Assembly (NCBI GenBank): GCA_942492055.1
Contig: CALODP010000001.1
Coordinates: 186,001 to 250,000 of the forward strand
DNA length: 64,000 bases
Origin: CALODP01 sp942492055
Lineage (GTDB): Bacteria; Bacteroidota; Ignavibacteria; Ignavibacteriales; Melioribacteraceae
Direction: 5' to 3'
This document shows, piece by piece, positions 53,320 to 62,236 of this stretch (position 1 is its first letter; each line of letters opens with the position of its first letter). A model generated the notes under the pieces. It was not told the origin of the DNA. It ran no database searches and saw only the letters and a list, made by a program, of their open reading frames with translations. A program made the position numbers and the translations under genes.

Positions 53320-53895
53320 ATGATAGAGACAAAAATAGATCTGCTAAAAGATTTGGGAATTTCAAAAGACTATTCTTCCGAATCCCTTGATAAACTGGTT
53401 GAAGGAGAAAGTAAATATCTGCGTGACCTTAGAATAAACTACAAAAACGGAGTTAACACAGATAACCTTTCTCCTAAAGAAGCATATTTAACAGCGTTGG
53501 CAATTGCCGTAAACGAAAAGAATAATATCTTGATAAAAGGCTTTACAAAACTGGCAGAAGAAAACGAAGCTACAAAAGAAGAAATAGCGGAAGCACACGC
53601 ATGTACTTCGCTTCTATCTGTAAATAATGTCTTCTACAGATTCAGGCATTTTGCGGCAAAGGATTCCTATAACTCAATGCCGGCAAGAATTAAAATGAAC
53701 ATAATGATGCGTCCGGTACTAGGGAAAGAACTATTCGAACTGATTAGTCTAGCAGTATCGGCAGTAAATGGTTGCGAGAGTTGTGTAAAATCTCACGAAG
53801 CGTCTCTCGTAAATATGGGCACAAAAGAGGAAAGAATATTCGATGCAGTGAGGCTTGCTGCAATAATAAGAGGACTATCCCAAATAGTTAATTAA
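53320..53895 (+). CDS. ahpD: AhpD-type alkylhydroperoxidase/adaptor reductase
   Basis: Carboxymuconolactone-decarboxylase-fold protein with the redox pair C152-E-S-C155 in VNGCESCVKSHE. Two CMD-like halves (LAIAVNEKNNILIKGF and LISLAVSAVNGCESC). In mycobacteria AhpD passes electrons to AhpC, the same pairing seen here. The ATG at 53320 (GAGGG before it) replaces the TTG at 53299. 191 aa. Terminator after the gene. Confidence 0.92.
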   Translation: MIETKIDLLKDLGISKDYSSESLDKLVEGESKYLRDLRINYKNGVNTDNLSPKEAYLTALAIAVNEKNNILIKGFTKLAEENEATKEEIAEAHACTSLLSVNNVFYRFRHFAAKDSYNSMPARIKMNIMMRPVLGKELFELISLAVSAVNGCESCVKSHEASLVNMGTKEERIFDAVRLAAIIRGLSQIVN

Positions 53896-53900
53896 AATAA

Positions 53901-53933
53901 CCCTCCGTTCAGGCGGAGGGTCCTTCCTTTCTA
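53901..53933 (+). terminator. Intrinsic terminator after ahpD
   Basis: CCCTCCG / CGGAGGG perfect seven-base stem, six-base loop TTCAGG, followed by TCCTTCCTTTC. Confidence 0.8.
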
Positions 53934-53975
53934 TTCCGGTTTATTTATATTTGTCAGAACAAATTCGAGATTGTG

Positions 53976-54566
53976 ATGAAAGAAATGTGGGACAAAAGAT
54001 ATTCGACGGATGAGTATCTATACGGAATTTCTCCGAATCAATACTTTAAAGAAGAACTTAACAAACTTGCTCCGGGAAGATTATTACTTCTGGGAGAAGG
54101 AGAGGGGCGCAACGCAGTTTATGCGGCAACTCAAGGATGGATTGTGGACGCAGTAGATTTCAGTTCAATCGGAAAAGAAAAAGCCGAAAACCTGGCTAAA
54201 GACCATGGAGTAGAGATAAACTATTACGTAGAAGATGTAACCAAATTTGACACAGAGGAAAGATATGATGCAGTGGGAGTAATTTATCTTCACCTTCCAC
54301 CTGAAGAAAGAGAAGTTGTGCACTCACATGCACAATTATTTCTAAAAAAATCAGGAACGGTTATTCTTGAAGCCTTCTCCAAAGAACAAATAAAGAACGA
54401 ATCCGGAGGGCCTCCTAGATTAGATATGCTCTTTTCTCTGGAGGAATTGTTTTCGGATTTCCACAATCTGGATCTAACCAACTTCAAACAGTGCAATATA
54501 TTTCTCTCCGAAAGCCAACAACATAATGGTCACGCTTCTGTGATAAGACTCACAGGAATTAAATAA
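53976..54566 (+). CDS. SAM-dependent methyltransferase (TehB-like)
   Basis: 196 residues. WDKRYSTDEYLYGISPNQYF (typical of TehB/thiopurine-methyltransferase-like proteins), SAM motif LLLLGEGEGRNAVYAA (G-E-G-E-G-R), VDAVDFSSIG, DAVGVIYLHLPPEE and the final VIRLTGIK. Start ATG at 53976 (or GTG at 53973). Lies between ahpD's terminator and the tetR operators; probably a xenobiotic or metalloid methylating enzyme (inference). Confidence 0.85.
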   Translation: MKEMWDKRYSTDEYLYGISPNQYFKEELNKLAPGRLLLLGEGEGRNAVYAATQGWIVDAVDFSSIGKEKAENLAKDHGVEINYYVEDVTKFDTEERYDAVGVIYLHLPPEEREVVHSHAQLFLKKSGTVILEAFSKEQIKNESGGPPRLDMLFSLEELFSDFHNLDLTNFKQCNIFLSESQQHNGHASVIRLTGIK

Positions 54567-54578
54567 GATAATTTTTAT

Positions 54579-54612
54579 TTGGAAACTATTCTTGCAAAAA
54601 TAGTTTCCTTTT
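54579..54612. promoter_or_regulatory. TetR operator candidate 1 / hairpin
   Basis: TTGGAAACT (54579-54587), 14 bases, AGTTTCC (54602-54608). The core also makes a perfect 10-base stem GGAAACTATT / AATAGTTTCC followed by TTTT, so it may terminate the methyltransferase gene as well. Same spacing as the operator at 54619. Confidence 0.6.
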
Positions 54613-54618
54613 GCTACT

Positions 54619-54650
54619 TTGGAAACTTAATAAACAAAAATAGTTTCCAA
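54619..54650. promoter_or_regulatory. TetR operator candidate 2 overlapping tetR start
   Basis: TTGGAAACT at 54619-54627, 14 bases, AGTTTCCAA at 54642-54650. The last A is the first base of the tetR ATG. It is the same palindrome as at 54579, forty bases away. Strong candidate for an autoregulatory operator. Confidence 0.65.
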
Positions 54651-55261
54651 TGAACCAAGAAAAAGAAAAAATAATACGATTTGCTACCGAAAGATTCTTT
54701 ACTCACGGAATTCAAAAAACCTCAATGGATGAACTCGCCCGTGAAATGAAAATCAGCAAAAAAACCATTTACAAATATTTCCCTTCGAAATATGATCTCG
54801 TTGACAAAGTAACCGATTGCCTCATGTTCGGAATAAGAAATTCCATAAGAGAAATTGTTGTTAACGAAGAAAACCCGGTAAAAGTCTTTCATCTTATTGG
54901 GGTACAGCTTATTAAAACACTTATGAAAGTTTCCGAAAGATGGCTGGACGATCTAAGAATTCACTACTACGATATTTGGCTTAAGATTGATGATTTTAGG
55001 GAAAAGAACGCACTTCAAAATCTGGGGTTAACGATAGAGAAAGGGAAACAACACGGATACTTTTTAGACAAGCCAACCCCTATTATTCTTTCAACTGTTA
55101 TTGCAGGAATAAGAGCGGTGATAAATCCCGACTTTATTCTTAATAATAAATTTTCAGCGCACGAAGCGGCTCAAACAGTTTTGTTGATTATTATCAACGG
55201 AATATTAACACCAAAAGGTAGAAGAATTTTTCAAAAACTTAATGCCGGACAAGAATTATGA
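54650..55261 (+). CDS. TetR-family regulator of the efflux operon
   Basis: 203 residues. N-terminal HTH: KIIRFATERFFTHGIQKTSM, DELAREMKISKKTIYKYFPSK (about 25-45). Ligand-binding helical domain after. Its start overlaps the palindrome at 54619-54650 and its stop overlaps the start of the adaptor gene (ATGA). First gene of the pump operon and most likely its repressor; the ligand is unknown. Confidence 0.9.
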   Translation: MNQEKEKIIRFATERFFTHGIQKTSMDELAREMKISKKTIYKYFPSKYDLVDKVTDCLMFGIRNSIREIVVNEENPVKVFHLIGVQLIKTLMKVSERWLDDLRIHYYDIWLKIDDFREKNALQNLGLTIEKGKQHGYFLDKPTPIILSTVIAGIRAVINPDFILNNKFSAHEAAQTVLLIIINGILTPKGRRIFQKLNAGQEL

Positions 55262-56235
55262 AAAAAATATTGTTTACCCTCTTTGCCATAATAATGATAG
55301 GAGTAATCGGATGCGGAAACAATAACGATTCCGAATTTATTGAGGAATCCGGTACGATTGAGATGACAAATATCATTCTAAGCTCTCAGGTGAATGGCAA
55401 AATAGATAGTATCCTTTTCGAAGAAGGAGATATGGTAGCCAAGGGAGATACTATATTAATAATAGATCATGAACTGCTCGATATCCAATTGAGACAAGCG
55501 AAAGGCGCAAGAGATATAGCGAAAGCACAATATGATCTGATAACAAAAGGAGCGCGAAAAGAGGATATATCACAAGCCCGCGAAGCATTTAACCAGGCAA
55601 ATGTAAACTTTACGTTAGCTCAAAAAGATAAAGAACGTTATGAGAGTTTGTTAAAAACGAAAACAATAACGGAAAAACAATACGAAGCTGTTGTCGCGCA
55701 ATTTGATATAGCCGAAGCCAAAGTAAACGCCGCGAAAGAAAACCTGAGAAAAGTAAACTCCTATTTCCGTCCGGAAGAAAAAGCTCAGGCCGTAGCCGGA
55801 TTACAACAAAGCGAAGCAAATGTTGACTTGATAAAGAAAAACATTCGGGATTGCTACGTCAAGGCTCCTATTAAAGGACAAGTGATAAAACAATTTGTGG
55901 AAAAAGGGGAAACGGTATCTTACCTCTCTTCGCTGATAAAAATCAGTGATCTTTCCGAAGCGGAGATGTATGTCTACATATCAGAAAAAGATTTGGGAAA
56001 AGTAAAACTCGGGCAAAGAGCCGAAATATCAACAGATAGCTATCCCGATAAGAAATATTCGGGAAGAGTAATCTTCATCTCATCCGAAGCCGAATTTACT
56101 CCGAAAAATATTCAAACAAAAGACGAACGAACAAAACTTGTTTTCGCTACAAAGATTTCTATTCCGAATTCCGACTTTGAATTAAAAGCCGGAATGCCGG
56201 CCGATACCAAAATATTCCTTAACAAGAATAACTAA
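55258..56235 (+). CDS. HlyD/YbhG-type periplasmic adaptor lipoprotein
   Basis: Membrane-fusion protein of an ABC efflux system. Signal with lipobox VIGCG, Cys 19. Biotinyl-lipoyl region (about 45-75; ILSSQVNGKIDSILFEEGD), a long coiled coil (about 85-165), a second lipoyl half with KAPIKGQVIKQFVEKGE, and a beta-barrel domain. 325 aa. Links the inner-membrane ABC permeases to TolC. Overlaps tetR by four bases. Confidence 0.93.
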   Translation: MKKILFTLFAIIMIGVIGCGNNNDSEFIEESGTIEMTNIILSSQVNGKIDSILFEEGDMVAKGDTILIIDHELLDIQLRQAKGARDIAKAQYDLITKGARKEDISQAREAFNQANVNFTLAQKDKERYESLLKTKTITEKQYEAVVAQFDIAEAKVNAAKENLRKVNSYFRPEEKAQAVAGLQQSEANVDLIKKNIRDCYVKAPIKGQVIKQFVEKGETVSYLSSLIKISDLSEAEMYVYISEKDLGKVKLGQRAEISTDSYPDKKYSGRVIFISSEAEFTPKNIQTKDERTKLVFATKISIPNSDFELKAGMPADTKIFLNKNN

Positions 56236-56244
56236 GCGAATAAA

Positions 56245-57159
56245 ATGGAAACAACAATAAAAATAGAAAATCTGGAAAAGTCCTTCGGAGATGTAAAAGT
56301 CGTAAACGGAATATCTCTTTCGGTTAACAAAGGAGAGATGTTCGGACTGGTAGGACCGGATGGCGCCGGTAAAACAACTACAATTAGAATATTATGCGGA
56401 CTCATTTCCGCTAATGCCGGAAACGCGTTCCTTATGAACAAAAACATTTCCGAACAAAAGAAAGAAATTCAGAAAAGCATCGGATATCTTTCACAAAAAT
56501 TCAGTCTCTACGGTGATTTGTCGATAGACGAAAATATAGAGTTCTTCGCCGAAATTCATAATGTTAAAAACTACAATGAGCGCCGAAACGAACTATTGGA
56601 GTTTACAAGATTGACTCCTTTCAGAGATCGTTTAGCCGAAAAGCTATCGGGAGGAATGAAGCAAAAACTCGCTTTGGCTTGTAGCTTAATCCACAAGCCT
56701 AAAATCCTATTCCTCGACGAACCGACAACAGGGGTCGATCCTGTTTCTAGAAGAGATTTTTGGAAAATCTTATCCGCGTTGCAAAAAGAAGGAATCACAA
56801 TCTTTATGACTACCCCGTATCTCGATGAAGCAGAGAGATGCAACCGTGTTGCTATGATGAATAAGGGAAAAATTATCGCGCTCAATTCACCTGAGAAAAT
56901 TAAAAAGGAAATAAACAGAGACGTAATTGAAATCGTGTGCGATCCGATAAAAAAAGCGTTCGCGATAATTAGTAAAATCGAAACTTACGATACACAAATG
57001 TTCGGAGACCGTGTAAACATTGTTGTTCCCGATTTCGAAAAGGATCTTGCCAAAATATCCGAGCTCCTTTCGGCTAATGAAATAAAAATTGTATCAACAA
57101 GAAAAATAAGTCCTTCCTTGGAAAACGTATTCATTTACAAAATCAAGGAAGCCAGTTAA
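56245..57159 (+). CDS. ABC transporter ATP-binding protein (YbhF N-half type)
   Basis: 304 residues. Walker A GPDGAGKT (37-44; the GPDGAGKTT form is typical of YbhF's first ATPase), Q-loop GYLSQKFSLYGDL, signature LSGGMKQKLALACSL (about 133-147), Walker B ILFLDEPTTGVDPVSRR (about 152-168). Energises the two ABC-2 permeases. The equivalent of YbhF is split here into two genes separated by tolC. Confidence 0.93.
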   Translation: METTIKIENLEKSFGDVKVVNGISLSVNKGEMFGLVGPDGAGKTTTIRILCGLISANAGNAFLMNKNISEQKKEIQKSIGYLSQKFSLYGDLSIDENIEFFAEIHNVKNYNERRNELLEFTRLTPFRDRLAEKLSGGMKQKLALACSLIHKPKILFLDEPTTGVDPVSRRDFWKILSALQKEGITIFMTTPYLDEAERCNRVAMMNKGKIIALNSPEKIKKEINRDVIEIVCDPIKKAFAIISKIETYDTQMFGDRVNIVVPDFEKDLAKISELLSANEIKIVSTRKISPSLENVFIYKIKEAS

Positions 57160-57195
57160 TAAAAATTTTCCGCATAATATATTCGGAACACGAAG

Positions 57196-58509
57196 ATGAA
57201 AAAAACAATCATACTATTTCTTTTAATATGTGCCACTGTATCGGCACAAAATAAAACACTAACTCTCGAAGAGAGTTTGGAAATCGGATTAAAAAACAGC
57301 AAGGAGATAAAGATCTCGGAATCGGTTGTAAGAATAGCCAAAGCTTACACAAAAGAAACAGAAGCCTCGTTCTTTCCTTCTCTGGCGCTAACGGGAAATT
57401 ATACCCGTCTTAGTGACGTTGATCCGTTTCAGGTAAATCTTCCAACTGCTCCCTTTCCGATTAAAATACAGGACGCAATACTGAACAACTATACCCTGAA
57501 AGCCGGTTTCGAGCAACCGTTATTCACCGGTTTCGCATTGAGCAGTCTTAACAAGGCTGCCGAGATAAAACAATCCGCCTCGGAAATCTCTCTTGATCTG
57601 GAGAAGAAGAGAAAAGCGATGAGAATAATCGAAGCCTTTTGGAATTACTATAAGACGGATCAACTGACAGCTCTCGTAGAGGCTTCTTTAGAGTCATTGA
57701 CAAAACACAAAGAGAACACTATTCGTCTATCGGAAAACGGTCTCGTTACACAAGACGCGATACTGAAAATAGACGTGGAAATAGCTAATAAAGAACTGGC
57801 CTTAATTGACGCGGAGAACAACAACCGACTGGCAGGAAACGCCTTTAACAAAGAGCTTGGGCTCCCTCTTTCCGATAAGAGAGAAATTTCTGTAAACGCG
57901 TTTGCGGAAAAAGTTAAAGCAACTGACTTCAACGAAATGCTTGCCGAAGCATATGTAACGCGAGAAGAGTTGAAAGTAAACAATAAAATGATAGATGCTA
58001 ACAAAGAACTTGTCACGGTCGCTTCGGCAAATTATTATCCGCAAATAATGGCTCACGGAAATTTCTATTACAACAAACCGAATCAGAGAGTTCTTCCTTT
58101 GGAAGATAAATTCAACGAAACATGGGATGTAGGTGTTACTCTTCGATGGAATATATGGGACTGGGGGAAAACCTCCGCGGGAAAAGAGAAAGCGGAAGAA
58201 CAATTATATCAGTCGAAAAAAAATGTTGAGCTTCTCAAAGAGAATATCCATCTGGAGGTTTTGAAAAACTATAACAACTATATCTCCTCGGTAAAAAAGA
58301 TAGATGTAACTAAGCGAGGAGAAAAATCGGCAGAAGAAAACTACCGTATAGTTAAAGAAAAATATTATCAGCAACTTATGACCGCTACCGATTTGCTCGA
58401 CGCGGAAGTGGCAAAGCTAAACGCGAAAACACAAAACATCATAGCTCTGGCCGATTCGGAAATAGCAAAATATAATTTGTTCAGAGCCATCGGAAGAAAA
58501 TTGTACTGA
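57196..58509 (+). CDS. TolC-family outer-membrane efflux protein
   Basis: 437 residues with signal peptide (about 1-18, FLLICATVSAQN). TolC-like repeats with LTLEESLEIGLKNSKEIKIS (about 21-40), FPSLALTGNYTRLSD, a duplicate second half (PQIMAHGNFYYNKPNQR, WDVGVTLRWNIWDWGKT) and the coiled coil region near the end. Forms the outer-membrane channel of the pump. Placed between the two ATPase genes. Confidence 0.9.
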   Translation: MKKTIILFLLICATVSAQNKTLTLEESLEIGLKNSKEIKISESVVRIAKAYTKETEASFFPSLALTGNYTRLSDVDPFQVNLPTAPFPIKIQDAILNNYTLKAGFEQPLFTGFALSSLNKAAEIKQSASEISLDLEKKRKAMRIIEAFWNYYKTDQLTALVEASLESLTKHKENTIRLSENGLVTQDAILKIDVEIANKELALIDAENNNRLAGNAFNKELGLPLSDKREISVNAFAEKVKATDFNEMLAEAYVTREELKVNNKMIDANKELVTVASANYYPQIMAHGNFYYNKPNQRVLPLEDKFNETWDVGVTLRWNIWDWGKTSAGKEKAEEQLYQSKKNVELLKENIHLEVLKNYNNYISSVKKIDVTKRGEKSAEENYRIVKEKYYQQLMTATDLLDAEVAKLNAKTQNIIALADSEIAKYNLFRAIGRKLY

Positions 58510-58526
58510 CTTAACAAAGAGAAAAA

Positions 58527-59447
58527 ATGTATAGCATAGAAGTAAATAATCTTACAAAAAAATTCGGCGACTTCGTTTCGGTCGATAATATAAGCTTCAA
58601 AGTAAAGCAGGGAGAAATCTTCGGGTTCCTCGGATCGAACGGAGCAGGAAAATCGACAACTATAAGGATGCTCTGCGGTATCCTTCAACCGACATCCGGA
58701 GACGCGTTGGTCGGCGGACATAGTGTTATGCAAGAACCCAATTCCGTGAAAAGAAAAATCGGATATATGTCGCAGCGTTTTTCCCTTTACAACGATCTTA
58801 CGGTTGAAGAGAATATAAATTTCTTCGGCGGAGTATACGGCTTGAGTGGTGAAACGCTTAACGAAAGGAAAAAATGGGTTCTTGAAATCGCGAATCTGAA
58901 AGGGAAAGAGAGCATATTAACAGGCTCCTTGCCCGGAGGGATCAAACAGCGCCTTGCCCTGGGAACCGCTGTTATTCATAGGCCGAATATCGTATTCCTC
59001 GATGAGCCTACAAGCGGTGTCGATCCTATTTCGAGAAGAGGTTTCTGGGAACTGATAAACTATCTAAGCAACGAGGGAACAACCGTATTCGTAACAACCC
59101 ATTACCTTGAAGAGGCGGAATTTTGTGGCAACATAATTCTTATAAACGCGGGTAAGCTTATTGCCGAAGGCTCTTCGAGCGAATTAAAATCGAATTACCT
59201 AACTCATAAAATTTATGAGTTGGAATGCGACAAAACAATTGAGGCAATGGAAGTTCTGGAGAAAATGCCATTTGTCGAGGAAACTTCAATATTCGGAAAC
59301 TCTCTTCACTTAAGCGTTAACACAAAATTCAAAGAGGTTGCGCAGATAGATTATGTACTTAATCAACGAGGAATCGAACTGAAAAAAGCAGAAGAGATTA
59401 TCCCGACACTCGAAGATGTATTTATTCATCTTTTGGAGAAAAAATAG
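58527..59447 (+). CDS. ABC transporter ATP-binding protein (YbhF C-half type)
   Basis: 306 residues. Walker A GSNGAGKST (36-44), GYMSQRFSLYNDL, Walker B IVFLDEPTSGVDPISRR. The signature is LPGGIKQRLALGTAV (about 135-149) instead of LSGGxxQ; proline at the second position is a known departure in the YbhF second ATPase. Directly precedes the permease genes, three bases apart. Confidence 0.92.
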   Translation: MYSIEVNNLTKKFGDFVSVDNISFKVKQGEIFGFLGSNGAGKSTTIRMLCGILQPTSGDALVGGHSVMQEPNSVKRKIGYMSQRFSLYNDLTVEENINFFGGVYGLSGETLNERKKWVLEIANLKGKESILTGSLPGGIKQRLALGTAVIHRPNIVFLDEPTSGVDPISRRGFWELINYLSNEGTTVFVTTHYLEEAEFCGNIILINAGKLIAEGSSSELKSNYLTHKIYELECDKTIEAMEVLEKMPFVEETSIFGNSLHLSVNTKFKEVAQIDYVLNQRGIELKKAEEIIPTLEDVFIHLLEKK

Positions 59448-59449
59448 CG

Positions 59450-60583
59450 ATGCGAAGAATAATAGCAATTACAAAAAAAGAGATAAAACAATTATTCCGC
59501 GACAAAAGAATGCTTTTTGTAATATTCTTTTTCCCCGTTCTACTATTGGGGGTTTTCGGTTACGCTGTTAATTTCGATGTGCAAAACGTGCAACTCGCCG
59601 TTTATGATAAAGAGAATTCCGATTTAAGCAGAGATTTTGTTCGCTCGATTTCGAGCTCAACTTATTTCACAATCACTACCACTATCTCGAAGGATTCGGA
59701 AATAAAGGAAACGCTCGATAGAAAAGAGGCGCAGGTTGTTCTCGTTATTCCGAAAGATTTCTCCGAAAAAATTTATTATCCCAAAGAACATGCGAAGGTT
59801 CAGTTTCTTATCGACGGAGTTGACGGAAACACCGCGACAATAATTCAAAACTACGTTACCTCAGCCACATACTCTTTCACAAGAAAACTACAAGAAGAAA
59901 AGCTTGCCGAAATAGGAATGAAACCGGGTTCCCCTATAGAATTAAAATCTGTCTTTTGGTTTAATCCGAATCTCGAAACAACGATGTTTCTAATTCCCGG
60001 CTTGATAGCGTTAATATTGATCGTAACGGCGGTAATCACCGTATCCTTAACATTGGTAAGGGAAAAAGAGAACGGAACAATTGAACAAATAAATGTCTCG
60101 TCACTTACTACGCTCGAACTTCTCATAGGAAAATCGATTCCCTATATAGCGATAGCTCTTATCAACGCAATATTTATTCTTATCGCGGGATATTTCCTTT
60201 TCGACGTAATAGTAAAGGGGAGTCTGTCTTTATTATTCCTCTCAACATTAATATTTTTGATGGCCTCAACAAGTTTGGGAATCTTTATTTCCGTAGTATC
60301 CGAATCGCAGCAGGTAGCTTTCTCTTTGGCAACTTTCGCTTCCCTGCTTCCGTCTGTAATTCTCTCGGGATTTATTTTTCCTATCGACAGTATGCCGTGG
60401 ATTATTCAGGTACTTACAAACTTAACCCCAACTAAATTTTTTATAATCTCTTTGCGCGCCATAATTCTAAAGGGAGTAGGGTTACAAGCTTTCTGGCCGC
60501 AGTTAGTCTATCTGTTGCTCTTTACTTTTGTAATGATGGCTCTCTCAACCGTGATAAACATTAAGAAAATCAAATCGGCATAA
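59450..60583 (+). CDS. ABC-2 type permease (YbhS/YbhR-like)
   Basis: 377 residues. N-terminal TM (about 25-45), a large outside domain (about 50-180), then five more TMs with FLIPGLIALILIVTAVITV, KENGTIEQINVSSLTTLELLIGK (residues about 201-225), and SVILSGFIFPIDSMPWII. 2 bases from the next gene. One of the two half-permeases of the pump. Confidence 0.92.
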   Translation: MRRIIAITKKEIKQLFRDKRMLFVIFFFPVLLLGVFGYAVNFDVQNVQLAVYDKENSDLSRDFVRSISSSTYFTITTTISKDSEIKETLDRKEAQVVLVIPKDFSEKIYYPKEHAKVQFLIDGVDGNTATIIQNYVTSATYSFTRKLQEEKLAEIGMKPGSPIELKSVFWFNPNLETTMFLIPGLIALILIVTAVITVSLTLVREKENGTIEQINVSSLTTLELLIGKSIPYIAIALINAIFILIAGYFLFDVIVKGSLSLLFLSTLIFLMASTSLGIFISVVSESQQVAFSLATFASLLPSVILSGFIFPIDSMPWIIQVLTNLTPTKFFIISLRAIILKGVGLQAFWPQLVYLLLFTFVMMALSTVINIKKIKSA

Positions 60584-60585
60584 TC

Positions 60586-61716
60586 ATGAAAACAATTGCG
60601 CATATAGTAAGAAAAGAATTTTTGCAGTTCAAAAGAGATCCAAAGATGTTTATGATTATTCTTCTGGCTCCCATTCTCCAGCTTATCCTTCTGGGATACG
60701 CGGTTAATATGGATGTGGAAGATGTAACAACCGTTGTTATTGATCGGGATCGCTCCCCGGAAAGCAGAGAGTTTTTGAATACGCTTGAGAGTAGTGGTTA
60801 TTTCAAATTCGTGGAGAGAACAGACTCATACGAAACGTTGCAAGAAAAAATAGAAGAAGGTGAAGCTCTTCTGGGAATAGTTATTCCTACCGATTTCGAA
60901 AAACAAATCGGAAGAAACAAAACGGCCAATGTTCAAGCCATTTTCGACGGATCGGATGGAAATAAGGGAGCAATATCGGCCGGATATCTGCAGGGTGCTC
61001 TTCAAAAATACGCGAACAAACTTACGCTACGAATTTCGAACATAACCGGACATGTAAATCGTTCAGTGCCAATAGTAGAAGCCGAAACAAGGGCATGGTA
61101 CAATCCGGAACTGAAAACACGGGTCTTCATGGTGCCAGGTATCGTCGGTCTTTTGGTTTCAATTATTACGTTAATCCTTACCTCGTTAGCTATCGTAAAG
61201 GAAAAGGAAATAGGAACACTGGAACAAATAATCGTAACACCGATAAAACCGTTGGAACTTATCATCGGAAAATTAATTCCGTTTGCCATACTCGGTTTTG
61301 TCTCAATAATATTGGTCTTGGCGGCTATGTACCTCTTTTTCGGCATTGCTATCAGAGGTAATATCCTTTTCCTATTTTTAGGTTCGTTTCTCTACATTTT
61401 ATCCACACTCGGACTCGGGCTTTTCGTATCTACAATTTCCAAAACACAGCAACAGGCAATGATGCTGGCTGTCTTCGTGGTTCTTCTTCCGATGGTCTTT
61501 CTTTCGGGATTTGCCTTCCCTATAGAAAATATGCCGGACGCAATTCAATACACAACCTACATCGTACCGTTGCGATACTTTATGACAATAATACGCGGCG
61601 CCATCTTAAAGGGAACAGGCTTCGCGGAATTGTGGGCAGAAGTTCTTATGCTCTTCCTTATGGGAGCAACTGTTTTGGCTCTTAGCGCCTTAAGATTTAA
61701 CAAGAGACTCGATTAG
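60586..61716 (+). CDS. ABC-2 type permease (YbhR/YbhS-like)
   Basis: 376 residues, a paralogue of the upstream permease: MKTIAHIVRKEFLQFKRDPK, VFMVPGIVGLLVSIITLILT, KEIGTLEQIIVTPIKPLELI and VFLSGFAFPIENMPDAI. Same six-TM plan. Last gene of the tetR-adaptor-ATPase-tolC-ATPase-permease-permease operon. Confidence 0.92.
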   Translation: MKTIAHIVRKEFLQFKRDPKMFMIILLAPILQLILLGYAVNMDVEDVTTVVIDRDRSPESREFLNTLESSGYFKFVERTDSYETLQEKIEEGEALLGIVIPTDFEKQIGRNKTANVQAIFDGSDGNKGAISAGYLQGALQKYANKLTLRISNITGHVNRSVPIVEAETRAWYNPELKTRVFMVPGIVGLLVSIITLILTSLAIVKEKEIGTLEQIIVTPIKPLELIIGKLIPFAILGFVSIILVLAAMYLFFGIAIRGNILFLFLGSFLYILSTLGLGLFVSTISKTQQQAMMLAVFVVLLPMVFLSGFAFPIENMPDAIQYTTYIVPLRYFMTIIRGAILKGTGFAELWAEVLMLFLMGATVLALSALRFNKRLD

Positions 61717-61730
61717 GGTCTCTTCCCACT
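61702..61730 (+). terminator. Weak terminator overlapping the last permease stop
   Basis: AAGAGAC / GTCTCTT seven-base stem with a nine-base loop, then CCCACTTTTC. The stem begins inside the gene. Moderate. Confidence 0.5.
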
Positions 61731-61815
61731 TTTCTAATAGTGTTGCTGTCAACAGAATAAGAGTAATTCAATATATAAGAATGGCTTTAGTGCTTCAAAA
61801 GGAAGGAGGTAGCGA

Positions 61816-61841
61816 GCTTACTGAGCGAAGTCGAAGTAAGC
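61816..61841. repeat. REP-like palindrome
   Basis: GCTTACT / AGTAAGC (7-base stem) around GAGCGAAGTCGA. The core TGAGCGAAGTCGAAG is a repeat I know from intergenic REP elements of Bacteroidota, Chlorobi and cyanobacteria. Only one copy is in this window. Confidence 0.6.
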
Positions 61842-62154
61842 ATACACTAACGAATTTAATGCGCCATATCATATTTACTTTGATTTATCCCATCGACTCC
61901 ATGTTGCCTCCCCGCAAAAATCAGATAAAAAATATTTTCTATGACAATTATTAATAGGATCCGGAAGACTCTATTTCTATTCAGACAAAGTCTGTTGCCG
62001 TTTAGAAATACAATTTCTCTATTCTGATATAAAATATTTGTTACAGAAGAGAAATATATTTTCCAGACATTGTTTGATATAGTTCTGAAGGAGTTTTTAT
62101 TTATAAAAGTATATTTCGGAGAAATAATATTTTCTTCAAAGAGAAGATAAACTG

Positions 62155-62203
62155 TTTCTAAGCTATAACACTTTGTTTCTAACTTGTACCAAACTATTTC
62201 TAA
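62155..62203. repeat. Three TTTCTAA elements with exact 21-base spacing
   Basis: TTTCTAA at 62155-62161, 62176-62182 and 62197-62203, preceded by G/G/A; flanks do not match. Two helical turns apart, so they face the same side of DNA. Could be phased binding sites. Confidence 0.5.
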
Positions 62204-62211
62204 GATATATT

Positions 62212-62236
62212 AATATTCTTCATAAAGAATATTTTT
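62212..62236 (+). terminator. Terminator-like hairpin within the long gap
   Basis: Perfect nine-base stem AATATTCTT / AAGAATATT with loop CATA, followed by TTTATG. AT-rich stem. No coding region ends nearby, so it might end a small RNA or be a leader structure. Confidence 0.45.
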
